64,000 nt of DNA from an uncultured Porphyromonadaceae bacterium (GCA_937901905.1 CALDIF010000009.1:52891-116890); one strand, 5' to 3'. Shown: positions 18,001 to 26,909, counted from the first letter of the stretch. A program made the numbers and translations. Notes: generated by a model not told the origin, from the sequence alone.

Positions 18001-18128
18001 TGGTAGCGAGTGAGCGTGACGGGTATCGCACTGTGGTGGCAGGTTTCCCCATCGAAACCATTACCGACGACGATGCTCGCGATGCGCTGGTAGCAACACT
18101 GATGAAATTCCTTGTCCGAGGCAAGTGA
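15081..18128 (+). CDS. Secreted N-acetylmuramoyl-L-alanine amidase-like protein with golvesin-like insertion
   Basis: A 1015-residue protein with a signal peptide (1-26, ending GAYAG). It has a split amidase_3-type zinc hydrolase domain: MWPSHGWYF (about 148) and EDMYTH (about 172) give the first metal ligands; HTDAGNTG (about 477) and EVPALLMELLSHHN (about 554) give the rest, including the catalytic Glu. Residues about 225-385 between them look like a golvesin/xanthan-lyase beta domain. A fibronectin III-like segment follows near 620-700, then an alpha/beta domain (about 715-1015). The family is often annotated as xanthan lyase or golvesin-domain protein; muralytic activity is the better guess from the amidase residues. 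No sorting domain is seen at the C-terminus. It acts in the envelope. Confidence 0.82.
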   Translation: MMNYRENCKRLAMAAVALVMFAGAYAGENTSEREAALKSLVESQMPPLMGVGSLKVRSIDDTGEVVKIDLSENMGDVPFTRGGVDELTRSISALYDSKPVQLSIAGNPIENYYVEFRPEYRRYATESFVTRAEHRKAALDGKIIAMWPSHGWYFEPKLNRWEWQRARLLQTVEDMYTHSYVIPFLIPMLENAGAYVWNARERDTHAFGAVVDADKGLAQSSVKARNGKHRWHKGSDVGFAYSQAAYRDFENPFTMGTYSEVAVATSGEKVSTMHYDVTMSEVGEFALYISYKTLPGSASAVKYTVNSLAGAEEFVVNQQMAGGVWVYLGTFPLRAGLNRDVVVVSNEGTVAGAVVTTDAVRVGGGKGNIERRVALPTEENRAIAARHGDEKYLGKEGVNYQYVGSGDHPWFHLGSRYYLQWAGFPDSVYSTSEGVNDYVDDYRSRGEWVNFLAGGSSVLPSHKGLNVPVDVSFCLHTDAGNTGNDSIVGTLLIYCTRKNGENFGNYENGTPRILSRRFADMVSTNVVKDIRAKYEPNWMRRGMWDKSYYEARVPEVPALLMELLSHHNFADMKYGLDPQFRFDVSRAIYKGILEFIAARDGLLNTTVQPLPVNSFALQCKDGDVKSGRFKLSWQPTRDTLVADGAMPDAYIVMERVPGGAFRQLATISDTAYDITIPIGESRDYRVIAVNNGGRSFPSETLSAGLPKGEIKGVVMIVNDFTRVSAPDWFDDENRAGFDDDKDHGVPYMQQINYLGSQYEFRRELPWRDDDAPGFGASRSDHETEVIAGNTFDYPSVHGRSLLRAGYAYVSSSVGAVENGDVSLDKYDAIDIICGKQKEILTGRGVKPNRYRAFSPALMKAVSDYTTHGGNVLLSGAYVATDIWDNVTRTVDNAAAQWAEQVLGYTYLNGRASLDGMVKTVPSSVDTIIPAGLDVHFATTLNGDLYAVESPDAIKASDDRGYTVARYSENNIPAVVASERDGYRTVVAGFPIETITDDDARDALVATLMKFLVRGK

Positions 18129-18208
18129 TGATGTGGCATACTCACCGCCACGGCGTTTGAGCCGGTCAATATCCACTCGAATACTCATTAATTAAAAAAA
18201 TATATCAA

Positions 18209-19681
18209 ATGAAAAGGATTGATTGTTTTATTCCTTATGTAGACGCTACTCAAGCGCGGGCTACGATTGAGGCATTGCGTGCCGAGGTCGAAGTGAACAA
18301 CATCTATCTGCTGTCATCAACCCCTGCCGACGATGTGCCGCAAGGTTGCTGTTTGCTGGTCATATCGGGTGCCACGTCAAGTGCCACCATGCGCGTTATC
18401 GCCGGTCACGCTGTGAGCGACTACGCCTTGTTGTACAGCAAGCACGACACGTTGAAGATGGCTCCGTTCGCTCTCGAGCGTTTCGTCAGTCTTGCCGATG
18501 ATACCGGTGCCGGCATGCTCTATGCCGACCACTACAACGTGACCGATTCCGGTGCTGTGAAGGCTCCGGTGATTGATTACCAGCGTGGCAGTTTGCGCGA
18601 CGATTTCGACTTCGGTTCGGTGTTATTCTTTAACACAGCGGCATTACAGGCTGCGGTGGCGGCAATGAAGGCCGACTATGAGTTTGCCGGGTTGTATGAC
18701 CTGCGTCTCAAGTTGTCACAACGTAGTGAGATAGTCCACATCAATGAGTTCCTCTACAGCGATGTGGAACAGGATACGCGCAAGAGCGGTGAGAAGATAT
18801 TTGACTATGTTGACCCACGCAATCGCGGTCGTCAAATCGAGATGGAGGCGGCTTGCACCGAGCATCTCAAGGAGGTGGGCGCGTGGCTTGCTCCGGAGCG
18901 TGACGGACGTCCTAACTTCCGTCACATTGAGTTTGACCGTGGCGATTTCGCTGTCGAGGCAACCGTGATGATTCCGGTGCGCAATCGCATTCGCACCATT
19001 CGTGACGCAATAGGCAGTGTGTTAAAACAGCAAACTACGTTCAAGTTCAACTTGATGGTGGTGGATAACTTCTCAACCGACGGCACGCGCGAGGCTATCG
19101 CCGAGTATGATGATCCGCGTCTTATCCACATCATTGCCGACTACTACGACATGGGTATAGGTGGTTATTGGAATTTGGCGGCTCATCACGAGTTGGCTGG
19201 TAAGTTCATTGTCCAACTTGACAGTGACGACATGTATGCTGATGAACACACCCTGCAGACGATGGTTGACGCGTTCTACGAGCAGAACGTCGCGATGGTG
19301 GTGGGTACTTATCAAATGACAGACATCAAGTTGAACCCCATTCCGCCGGGCATCATCGATCACCGCGAGTGGACTCCCGAGAACGGTCGCAACAACGCGT
19401 TGCGCATTAACGGATTGGGGGCACCTCGAGCATTCTACACGCCGGTGTTGCGCGACATCAAGATACCTAACACAAGTTACGGTGAAGACTATGCGCTCGG
19501 CTTGAACATTTCGCGTCACTATCAAATCGGACGCGTGTACACGCCGGTTTACCTGTGTCGCCGTTGGGACGATAACAGCGATGCCGCCCTTGATGTTGAG
19601 AAGATGAACCGCAACAACTTGTACAAGGATCGCATTCGCACGTGGGAGTTGCAGGCGCGTATCGCGTTAAACAAGCAATAA
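18209..19681 (+). CDS. Family 2 glycosyltransferase with extra N-terminal domain
   Basis: A 490-residue cytoplasmic glycosyltransferase. The GT-A catalytic domain begins near residue 248 with ATVMIPVRNRIRTIRDAI. It continues with VVDNFSTDGTREA and the metal/nucleotide-sugar motif VQLDSDDMYAD (about 335-345). The N-terminal 240 residues (MKRIDCFIPYVDATQA at the start) look like a second, degenerate GT-A-like fold. There are no TM helices, so the acceptor is probably soluble or a membrane-associated saccharide. It lies 80 nt after the amidase gene and is followed by a terminator, so the two may share a transcript. Donor and acceptor cannot be told from sequence. Confidence 0.85.
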   Translation: MKRIDCFIPYVDATQARATIEALRAEVEVNNIYLLSSTPADDVPQGCCLLVISGATSSATMRVIAGHAVSDYALLYSKHDTLKMAPFALERFVSLADDTGAGMLYADHYNVTDSGAVKAPVIDYQRGSLRDDFDFGSVLFFNTAALQAAVAAMKADYEFAGLYDLRLKLSQRSEIVHINEFLYSDVEQDTRKSGEKIFDYVDPRNRGRQIEMEAACTEHLKEVGAWLAPERDGRPNFRHIEFDRGDFAVEATVMIPVRNRIRTIRDAIGSVLKQQTTFKFNLMVVDNFSTDGTREAIAEYDDPRLIHIIADYYDMGIGGYWNLAAHHELAGKFIVQLDSDDMYADEHTLQTMVDAFYEQNVAMVVGTYQMTDIKLNPIPPGIIDHREWTPENGRNNALRINGLGAPRAFYTPVLRDIKIPNTSYGEDYALGLNISRHYQIGRVYTPVYLCRRWDDNSDAALDVEKMNRNNLYKDRIRTWELQARIALNKQ

Positions 19682-19719
19682 GTTGACATTGTCATGTGAT
19701 GATGTCACGAGTCATGAAA

Positions 19720-19759
19720 CCTCGTTTGGAGCGCAACAGCGTTACAAACGAGGCTTTTA
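19720..19759 (+). terminator. Terminator after the glycosyltransferase
   Basis: Perfect 9-bp stem CCTCGTTTG / CAAACGAGG (19720-19728 and 19745-19753) followed by CTTTTAC. It separates the plus-strand unit from convergent surE. Confidence 0.8.
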
Positions 19760-19835
19760 CATTATTGACCTCCGGTCGAGGTCGGTGCGATAACCAGTAT
19801 GATGGTTGCGGATTACAGCAATTCGACCTGTTAAC

Positions 19836-20594
19836 TCAAGTGTTGAGTGCCGCGAGAGCCTCTCGCCGGTCAAGGGCTGTTTGATCAACCCTGCAAGGCA
19901 CTACGGTCACATAACCGAGGTCGTTCCAATAAATGTCCGTGTCGTGGTCGTCGGGGTCTGCCACACGGTACTCGCCCGTCATCCAATAAACCGTGTTCCC
20001 GTGTGCGTCGAGGGTGGGCGTGAATTCACGATGCCAGCGTCCGGTGTCGGTCTTCGTGACACGCATTCCGCAGCCTCCGCCCATGGGAATATTGACGTTC
20101 AGACAAATATCCGGTTCGATGGGTTGTTCAAGAGCGTGAGTGATAACTCGCTTGATCCACGGTCGGCACGTGTCCATGTCGGCATCGCGACTGTGGTCAC
20201 CGTAACTGAAGGCGATAGACCTCACGTGGTGTGCTGCGCCTTCAAAGGCGACACCCATCGTTCCGCTATACAGAGTGTTCGCTCCGTTGTTATATCCGTG
20301 GTTGATGCCGGCGAGCAGTAATGTGGGCTGTCGGTCAAGTAACCGGGTGATAGCGAGTTTTGCACAGTCGGCAGGTGTGCCGTTTACCGTCATCACCCGG
20401 TAGCCGGGCATGTCACTGACAACTTGTACCCTCAATGGCACGTTGATGGTGATGGAACTTGATGCTCCGCTGCGATGGCTGTCGGGCGCGACTACAACGA
20501 CATCGGCATTAAACTCTCGTGCCACGCTTGTCAGTACCTCAAGCCCTCTCCAGCCGAGCCCGTCATCGTTACTCAGTAAAAACAGTGGTCGCAT
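19836..20594 (-). CDS. surE: 5'/3'-nucleotidase SurE
   Basis: A 252-residue cytoplasmic metal-dependent phosphatase that dephosphorylates 5' and 3' nucleoside monophosphates. The N-terminus MRPLFLLSNDDGLGW carries the metal-binding Asp pair (D10, D11). SGASSSIT, VNGTPADCAK and GINHGYNNGANTLYSGT are the other family motifs. The start at 20594 is chosen because the frame upstream runs through gldN and because the SurE fold starts exactly here. It follows gldN by 7 nt and is the last gene of the T9SS operon, a position that suggests co-transcription rather than a role in secretion. Confidence 0.95.
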   Translation of the reverse strand: MRPLFLLSNDDGLGWRGLEVLTSVAREFNADVVVVAPDSHRSGASSSITINVPLRVQVVSDMPGYRVMTVNGTPADCAKLAITRLLDRQPTLLLAGINHGYNNGANTLYSGTMGVAFEGAAHHVRSIAFSYGDHSRDADMDTCRPWIKRVITHALEQPIEPDICLNVNIPMGGGCGMRVTKTDTGRWHREFTPTLDAHGNTVYWMTGEYRVADPDDHDTDIYWNDLGYVTVVPCRVDQTALDRREALAALNT

Positions 20595-20601
20595 CGGTGA
20601 A

Positions 20602-21723
20602 TTATCGCTTGCGGTCGCGTACGCTGCGCGTGGCTGCCGATTTGGTTCCTGTCGTCTTTGCTTTGCGTTGTTTGATTTTGGGCTTCTTGCCATTGTTGCT
20701 CTTTGCTCCGCGCTTGGTGCTCCGCACAGTTTGTTCTTTCTTTTTCTTTGCCGGAGCAGCGGTTTCTCCCTCGCCGTCCTCGCCCTCGGCATTCTCGCTA
20801 TCCTCGTCGAGGTCAGCCTTGGCCTGTTCACGAGCGAGCAACTCCTCACGATCGGGCACCCACAGGTCGTTGTTGAAAGCGTGCAAACGGTTCTCAATGC
20901 TGTCTTGGGCATGCTTGAGATCGTCCTCGTCGGGGTGAAGTTGCATCAACGTGAGGTTGCGCATATTCTTGGTCTTATAGATTTCGCCTGTGTAGAGTCC
21001 CAACTTGAAGAAGTCGTCAAGGTTATAGCGAGGTAGGTTGTTGTCATCGTCGGTGAAGACATACTGCTGAGCCAAGTAGGGACGAATATCGTTGAGTTTA
21101 ACCCAGAACATCGGGTAACGCAATGCCTCACCGCCGTAGTCATCGGTGCGGTGTGCAACGGGGCAAATAGCATCAACTGTGGTGCGCATCTTGTTGGAAC
21201 GGCGGTCAAATTCCCACCGCTCGATGATATAATAGGATAGCACTTCGTTGCCGGGAATGTCCGCGTCCTCTATGCTGTAGCGACGGTTTTTCTCGGTGCT
21301 GCCTTTAGCCTCGGTGTACATGATGTGTTGGTTGTCGAGCATGTCGCCCACGTTTATCTCAAACTCGGGCGTGAACATCTCGCGACCGTCGAGAAACTCG
21401 TAGGCCTTGATCTTGCCGTCGGCTACAAGGCGCATAATGATGAAGAACAGGTTTTGTCCGTCGGCATTGGGCATCTCGGGATAATATAATGCCGGGTTGC
21501 GTCCCACGGTCAAGTCAAGTTGTCGGTAGATGACCTTATACCAATCAAGATCGGCATCGCTCACCTCCCTAACCTCAAAGAAAGCCTGTTGGCGATCGGT
21601 AATCACCACGCCGGCATCTTCTTTTTTCTTGCTGTCATCAGCACTGCGCTTGGTCACTTGCGCCATTGCGCTCGTTGCGGTGGCAACCAATGCTGCTAAC
21701 ATCATTATCTTTATAGCGTTCAT
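20602..21723 (-). CDS. gldN: Type IX secretion component GldN/PorN
   Basis: A 373-residue periplasmic protein of the T9SS trans-envelope complex; in the known system GldN/PorN binds GldM and forms a ring with the lipoprotein GldK. Signal peptide 1-21 (ATSAMAQ end). The core includes DWYKVIYRQLDL, GRNPALYYPE and the typical MRTTVDAICPVAH and PMFWVKLNDIRPYL segments of the family. The C-terminal 75 residues are an acidic then strongly Lys/Arg-rich low-complexity tail (about 295-373), longer than in many homologues. Order gldK-L-M-N is the standard one, with 21 nt from gldM. Confidence 0.95.
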   Translation of the reverse strand: MNAIKIMMLAALVATATSAMAQVTKRSADDSKKKEDAGVVITDRQQAFFEVREVSDADLDWYKVIYRQLDLTVGRNPALYYPEMPNADGQNLFFIIMRLVADGKIKAYEFLDGREMFTPEFEINVGDMLDNQHIMYTEAKGSTEKNRRYSIEDADIPGNEVLSYYIIERWEFDRRSNKMRTTVDAICPVAHRTDDYGGEALRYPMFWVKLNDIRPYLAQQYVFTDDDNNLPRYNLDDFFKLGLYTGEIYKTKNMRNLTLMQLHPDEDDLKHAQDSIENRLHAFNNDLWVPDREELLAREQAKADLDEDSENAEGEDGEGETAAPAKKKKEQTVRSTKRGAKSNNGKKPKIKQRKAKTTGTKSAATRSVRDRKR

Positions 21724-21744
21724 TGTCGTGATAATGTATAATTG

Positions 21745-23328
21745 TCAGTTGATAATAATCTCCATGCTGGTGGGCAAGTCGCGAGTTATGCCGTCGGGAC
21801 CCTTAGCCTGCACGTGGTTGATATAGATGCGTTTGCCTCGTTGCAGTTGTTTGATGGCACTCACTTGCCGTTCGCTGAATTTGTTACCTGCCGAGCGTTC
21901 GACAAGCGCGTTACCCATTTGGTCAAAGCGAACCATCTCGAAGCCCAAGACTTGATACTCGATATTGAGAATTCCGTCATCAATAGAGGCTCCGATGCCA
22001 CCGGCACCGAGCAGTAATGCCTTGCTGAAGCCGCGTCCTCCCTTGTACAGATTGGGCTGTCCCTTGTCGTCCTTGTAGGCGATGTAGGGGGTGGGATCGG
22101 GTAACTTGCGCACTTTGAAAGTCGTTGAGCCTACACTGGTGCGCTGTCCGTCCATCTCGGCTGTGACGGTAACGACACACTCCGCACCCACTTGAGTGGG
22201 GTGAGCCACCCAGCCGTTGCCTGAGCGAGTGAGCGAGCCGTTGGTCATTGATGCGCTAATCGAGCCCTCGGGTACTCCGGGTACAGCAATGGAGATGGGG
22301 TTGGCAATGCCTGCGTACAAGACATTCATCATTGTTGCGCTCACTGTGGCGAGTGGGTCAATTACGGTGTAACTCGACTTGAAATCGCGGCGCGTGGTGG
22401 TACCGTCGCGTCCCAACACCTCGATGTATCCGCTGTAATCGTAGTTGCCTGCCTTAGATGTGCCCACCTCGTAGAGTCCCTTGTCGTTATTCAGGCGCGA
22501 ACCGCCGATGTAGACGATGGGGCGCTGTGTGGTATCGACGGCTGCAAGCACGATGTTTGCACTGTACTTGGTGCCTCTCATCACGATGCGGGATTGTGGC
22601 ACGACGAAAGCGTTGACAAGGTTGACGCGCAAGTCACCCATGTCGACATTGTCAATAATTTGGTTGAGCACTTCGCCCTCGGCATATCGCACGTCATTTT
22701 GTAACTTGCTCAGCAACGTGACGGCTGCGATAGCGGGCATATTCTCGAACATGGTTTCTTCCCACTTCTTGTTATTGCCTTCGCCTCCGGCCTCGCTACT
22801 GATGGTTGTCGACAAGGCTCCCTCAATGTTGGCGCGCTTGGCATTATCGCTGATGAATGAGGTGATGTAACTGCGGTATCGGTCGATGCGCATTCTCAAC
22901 ACCTGCCCCTTGCCGCCACGAGCATCAAGCATGACCTGTGACGACGCGTCAAGGTTGTCCTTGTTGACGATATTGTGGTGATCGGCACCCTTGCCGTCAG
23001 CGAGGGTGACTATCATTGTCTTGAGCGAGTCGATATAGTTGAACAACGAGTCGCTGTGAGCCCTTACCTCGCTCGCCTTGTCAAGCCACGGCTTGGCTTT
23101 CTCGGGATTTTTCTTGTTGAATTCCTCGAGTTGGCTGAGCAGCGTCATGTTGCGCGCGGTGAGAGTGCGCCCGGTGCGCGACAAGCCGTCCTCAACCTGG
23201 CTGAAGCCGTTGAGCACGTCCGACGACACGTTGAGCGCCAACATTGCCGTGAGGACGATATACATCATGTTAATCATCCTCTGGCGCGCCGACATGCGCC
23301 CGATTGACTGGTTTTTACCTGCTGCCAT
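21745..23328 (-). CDS. gldM: Type IX secretion component GldM/PorM
   Basis: A 527-residue protein that forms the T9SS motor core together with GldL and spans the periplasm as a dimeric rod. One N-terminal TM helix (about 18-36, MINMMYIVLTAMLALNVSSD) follows the family start MAAGKNQSIGRMSARQRM. Helical periplasmic domain 1 continues to about residue 220, and three beta domains fill the rest. The C-terminal piece DGITRDLPTSMEIIIN is typical. The length matches homologues (about 515-530). It lies 21 nt after gldL. Confidence 0.96.
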   Translation of the reverse strand: MAAGKNQSIGRMSARQRMINMMYIVLTAMLALNVSSDVLNGFSQVEDGLSRTGRTLTARNMTLLSQLEEFNKKNPEKAKPWLDKASEVRAHSDSLFNYIDSLKTMIVTLADGKGADHHNIVNKDNLDASSQVMLDARGGKGQVLRMRIDRYRSYITSFISDNAKRANIEGALSTTISSEAGGEGNNKKWEETMFENMPAIAAVTLLSKLQNDVRYAEGEVLNQIIDNVDMGDLRVNLVNAFVVPQSRIVMRGTKYSANIVLAAVDTTQRPIVYIGGSRLNNDKGLYEVGTSKAGNYDYSGYIEVLGRDGTTTRRDFKSSYTVIDPLATVSATMMNVLYAGIANPISIAVPGVPEGSISASMTNGSLTRSGNGWVAHPTQVGAECVVTVTAEMDGQRTSVGSTTFKVRKLPDPTPYIAYKDDKGQPNLYKGGRGFSKALLLGAGGIGASIDDGILNIEYQVLGFEMVRFDQMGNALVERSAGNKFSERQVSAIKQLQRGKRIYINHVQAKGPDGITRDLPTSMEIIIN

Positions 23329-23349
23329 ATCGTGTTATTGCGGCGTTTG

Positions 23350-24366
23350 TCACGCCTCGTTGTCGGTGTCGTTAGTTGTCAAGCCGTCCATGCCGGCAGG
23401 CATACCGGTACCCATAGGACGAGCCATATTCATTGTCATTGCTTTTATCATGCGCTCGTACACGCTGTTGAGTTGTTTCATGTAGCGTGCCATCTTCTCG
23501 GTCTCGTCGCAGTAGTGTGCACTCTCGGCTGCCGATTTCTCGTACATGTCGCGAATGTCTTTCAAGCCACGATTGACACGATCGATGCTGTCGAGTTGCG
23601 AACTGATGCTCTTGAGTTGTATCTCATAGATAGTGTTCAATCCGCTGATATTGCGATTGAGTGCCGTCATCTGCTCGACGTATCCTGTCGAACTCTCGGT
23701 GATGGTGGTGCTGTTGTCGGTGATGGCACGATAACTGCCCAGCAATGTCTCGCTCACCTCGTTAAGCGCGGTTGTCGTCGCCGCGAGGCGTTGCATCTGG
23801 TCGCTGATGGTTGCCATTTGGTTCAAATACTGTTGTGTGGCATCGGTGAGTTCTGCCATACGCGCCAACTGGTCGCTGGCGGCAGCCATCTTGGCAATGC
23901 TCTCACTCAACGACTGCGTGTCCTCGGGGCTGAGGTCGATGCCGGCAGGTATGCCCGCTGCGGCGCGAGCCTGCTCACCGCTAACGGTGACATTGACAGT
24001 GCCGCCACCGTCACCGCCGGCCGCGCCGTTTCCGCCACCACCGCCGATGATGATGCCACCACCGCCACCGCCGCCGTCAAATTCGGGACGATCTTCCTCG
24101 TCGTGTGAGGCAAGCACGGGGAATACTTCTTCCCAATGGTATTGTTGCTCGGGACGATCGAATGCCGAGAGGAGGAACATCAGCACCTCGGTACCCATGC
24201 CGATTGACAATAGCGTATTACCGCCCGGCAAGTGCAAGATTTTGAACAGTGCGCCCCAGATAACCACTGCGGCACCAATACTGTAGGCTACGTTGAAAAA
24301 CCGTTGTCCGCTCTCGCCCGAGAGAAATTTCTCAACTATATTTTTATATCGTCTTATTCTGCCCAT
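23350..24366 (-). CDS. gldL: Type IX secretion motor protein GldL/PorL with poly-Gly segment
   Basis: A 338-residue inner-membrane protein; GldL with GldM converts proton flow into rotation or secretion energy. Two TM helices lie near the N-terminus (about 23-44 and 51-69). Glu60 sits inside the second, in the position of the acidic residue implicated in proton coupling. HLPGGNTLL between the helices is the family signature. The long C-terminal cytoplasmic part is helical. Residues 98-122 are an unusual, almost pure glycine stretch with isoleucines, which I do not expect in typical GldL. Its start is set by MGRIRRYKNIVEKFLSG. Confidence 0.95.
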   Translation of the reverse strand: MGRIRRYKNIVEKFLSGESGQRFFNVAYSIGAAVVIWGALFKILHLPGGNTLLSIGMGTEVLMFLLSAFDRPEQQYHWEEVFPVLASHDEEDRPEFDGGGGGGGIIIGGGGGNGAAGGDGGGTVNVTVSGEQARAAAGIPAGIDLSPEDTQSLSESIAKMAAASDQLARMAELTDATQQYLNQMATISDQMQRLAATTTALNEVSETLLGSYRAITDNSTTITESSTGYVEQMTALNRNISGLNTIYEIQLKSISSQLDSIDRVNRGLKDIRDMYEKSAAESAHYCDETEKMARYMKQLNSVYERMIKAMTMNMARPMGTGMPAGMDGLTTNDTDNEA

Positions 24367-24397
24367 CGTTGTAGGTCATTAGTGTAATGGAACGTGT

Positions 24398-25858
24398 TTA
24401 TTTCTTGCGCTTCGCCTTGCCGAAGCCGACTTTGGTACGCACACAGCGGAAACCGATGTAACTGCGTTGTTCGTTTTGGTACTCCCACATGCGAATATCA
24501 CCGCGAATGTTGTGTGCCACATCTTTCCACGAGCCGCCACGCACGATTTTTCGTGACATTTTGTACGGATCCTCTTGGGCGACCCAGTAACGGTACTCCG
24601 GGTTGAGGTCGCTCGTCATGCGGTCGATACTCTCGGTATAGGCTGTGCTTGTCCATTCGCTCACGTTACCCGCCATGTCGTACAACCCGAAGTCGTTGGG
24701 TTGGTAAGTACCGACGGGCGATGTGATAATGTTACCGTCTTTCACGTAGTTGCCCTCCTGTGGCTTGAAGTTAGCGTAGAAACAGCCCTCCTCGCCGGTC
24801 AGTGGCAGGTCGCCTTCCCACGGATACTTGTTGGCGTTGATGCCGGCACGGGCGGCAAACTCCCACTCAGCCTCGGTGGGCAAGCGGTAAGGCTCAATAT
24901 AGACATTTTCCTTGCCGAGCGACTTCTTCAAGAACTCGGTGCGCCATACGCAGAATGCGTTTGCCTGTTCCCAACTGACACCGACAACGGGGTGATTGTT
25001 GTAGTTGCCGTTGGCAAAGTACATGCGCACATACGGCTCGTTGTAGGCATTGTCAAAGTCGTTAATCCAACACGTTGTGTCGGGGTAGATGTTGACAATG
25101 TAGGTGTTGACGAAGTCGTAGTCGTTTTGCAGCCTGCGAGTGATCGTTTGACGCACGATGCGTCCCTCGTCGTCAACGTAGGCAGTGTCCTTACTTATCA
25201 TCGGTGCTGTGAGGTCTTGCTCGTGGTCGGTGTTGTAGTCGCGTCGCATCACGTCGCTATGTTGCAGGGCATCAATGCGGTTGCGCCGCTTAGCCGCCTC
25301 GGTGAGGTTATACACCTCGTAACGATAGTTGAGTTGGGTGGGATCCAACTCCTTCTTGCCCGTGATGAGGTTGACTCGGTAAACACTCTCAATGGCGCGC
25401 TCCTCGTCCTCGCTCGGGTTTTTCCAAGGAATAGCCTTGTTCCAATTGAGGTGTGGGGTGACGGGGTTGCCGTCGCGATCTTCCTCAATCTTGAAGTCCT
25501 CGTTTCCACCGTAAGCCGGGTCGGCGAGACGCTCGCGAATTATACTGTCGCGTACCCAGTAGACGAACTGCTTGTATTTGGAGTTGGTAATCTCGGTCTC
25601 GTCCATCCAGAATGCCTCAACACTCACGCCGTGGGCTGTGCTGTCAACACCCCACACGCTATCGCGTTGCGCCGGACCCTCGCGCATCGAACCGCAGTCA
25701 ATAAGCACCATGCCATAGGGTGTAGGCTCACTATAGGAACTAACGCCAACACCGGTCACTTCGCCACCCGACGCGCTGTTGCTTCGTAAGGCACCGCACG
25801 AGCTGGTCACCAAGATGGTCACGGCTATTGCCACTATCGGAATTAATTGTTGTTTCAT
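24398..25858 (-). CDS. gldK: Type IX secretion lipoprotein GldK/PorK
   Basis: A 486-residue outer-membrane lipoprotein that forms the T9SS periplasmic ring with GldN. Lipobox VTSSC with Cys21. The body is a formylglycine-generating-enzyme (SUMF1)-like fold, recognisable from FWMDETEITNSKYKQFV, VVGVSWEQANAFCVWRTEFL, YRLPTEAEWEFAARAG, DMAGNVSEWT and the final YIGFRCVRT. GldK proteins are structural and not thought to be oxidases. The C-terminus is basic (GKAKRKK). It is 61 nt after porP in the operon. Confidence 0.96.
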   Translation of the reverse strand: MKQQLIPIVAIAVTILVTSSCGALRSNSASGGEVTGVGVSSYSEPTPYGMVLIDCGSMREGPAQRDSVWGVDSTAHGVSVEAFWMDETEITNSKYKQFVYWVRDSIIRERLADPAYGGNEDFKIEEDRDGNPVTPHLNWNKAIPWKNPSEDEERAIESVYRVNLITGKKELDPTQLNYRYEVYNLTEAAKRRNRIDALQHSDVMRRDYNTDHEQDLTAPMISKDTAYVDDEGRIVRQTITRRLQNDYDFVNTYIVNIYPDTTCWINDFDNAYNEPYVRMYFANGNYNNHPVVGVSWEQANAFCVWRTEFLKKSLGKENVYIEPYRLPTEAEWEFAARAGINANKYPWEGDLPLTGEEGCFYANFKPQEGNYVKDGNIITSPVGTYQPNDFGLYDMAGNVSEWTSTAYTESIDRMTSDLNPEYRYWVAQEDPYKMSRKIVRGGSWKDVAHNIRGDIRMWEYQNEQRSYIGFRCVRTKVGFGKAKRKK

Positions 25859-25919
25859 CAGTCTATACAGTATTGTTGTCTGATATTATATATTTTCTCG
25901 AACGGTCATCGCGCTGTCG

Positions 25920-26909
25920 CTACATGATGCGGATACTGCGGTGACTGTTGCGGTTTTTCTCGCCCAAGTCGAGTTTCACGTTATAACTCACGAACACCTC
26001 GTGGCTGCCGTGGGTGGCACGGCTGATGGCTGAGGTAGGGTAGTCGTAGGCGTAGCCGAAAGTGAAATTCTTGTAATCGGCTCCCACCATGATTGACACA
26101 GCATCGTTGTAGCGATAACCCACACCGGCACTGAGAAACTTTTTGTAGCGCACTCTGAAGGTTGCCGTTGCCGTCCAAACATTGAAGTCCGAACCCACCA
26201 ACACCGAGGGTTGTAATTCAAATAACGTGTTTTTAATCGGAATATTGCTGCCGGCAAGGAAATAATACAATCGTCCGGCATTGAACTCATACAAGTGTTC
26301 TTCATCGCCCTCGGTCTTGAGCGTTACGCTGGGAGCATTGATGTGGGTGCTGCTGAAGCCTGCCCAAAACCACTTGTGTTCGAACATCACACCCGCGCTG
26401 ATGTCGAATGCCGTGCCGTTTACGTCGGTGGACGGTATAGCATCGTCATCGCCGGTGTGGGCATCATCGCCCTCGGGAATAAATCGGCGACTGCCCTTGA
26501 ATGTCTCGGTTAAGATGCCGGGCTGTATGCCTACACTGAGCGTGCCGCCGAAAATCTTTTTCTTCCACGATAATTGTGCGCCAGCTTGGATGCTGCTATA
26601 CAAGCCCATCGACTCTTGTTGCAGTCTCACGCCCACGCCCCAACGGCGGTTCAATAACTTGAAAGGCATGTCGGCGAGTGCCATGAATGTCATTGGAGCA
26701 TGTTTGATGCCTATCCATTGTAAGCGACTGCCGGCGGTGATGTGTATGAAATCGGTGCGCCCGGTTGCCGCTGCGTTATAATAGGCGGGCACTGTCCAAT
26801 ATTGCGACAACGAAGCGTCTACTTGTGCGTGTGCCGTGGCACAACACAACACAGCGATGACCGCCGCCACGACTGCACTATAAGACCTTATGTCCAACAA
26901 ACGTTTCAT
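25920..26909 (-). CDS. porP: Type IX secretion outer-membrane protein PorP/SprF
   Basis: A 329-residue barrel protein of the PorP/SprF family; in T9SS, PorP-like barrels link the machinery and surface partners at the outer membrane. Signal peptide from MKRLLDIRSYS to TAHAQ. Mature start QVDASLSQYWTVPAYYNAAA is the family hallmark, followed by GSRLQWIGIKHAPMTF. The start at 26909 places the signal peptide at the N-terminus; an earlier in-frame start (26945) would overlap porT and add a polar stretch before the signal. Located between porT and gldK. Confidence 0.93.
   Translation of the reverse strand: MKRLLDIRSYSAVVAAVIAVLCCATAHAQVDASLSQYWTVPAYYNAAATGRTDFIHITAGSRLQWIGIKHAPMTFMALADMPFKLLNRRWGVGVRLQQESMGLYSSIQAGAQLSWKKKIFGGTLSVGIQPGILTETFKGSRRFIPEGDDAHTGDDDAIPSTDVNGTAFDISAGVMFEHKWFWAGFSSTHINAPSVTLKTEGDEEHLYEFNAGRLYYFLAGSNIPIKNTLFELQPSVLVGSDFNVWTATATFRVRYKKFLSAGVGYRYNDAVSIMVGADYKNFTFGYAYDYPTSAISRATHGSHEVFVSYNVKLDLGEKNRNSHRSIRIM

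Noticed and set aside
20595..20912. N-terminal extension of SurE by 106 residues
   Set aside because: The extension lies in the gldN reading region, is low-complexity basic sequence and is not part of the SurE fold.
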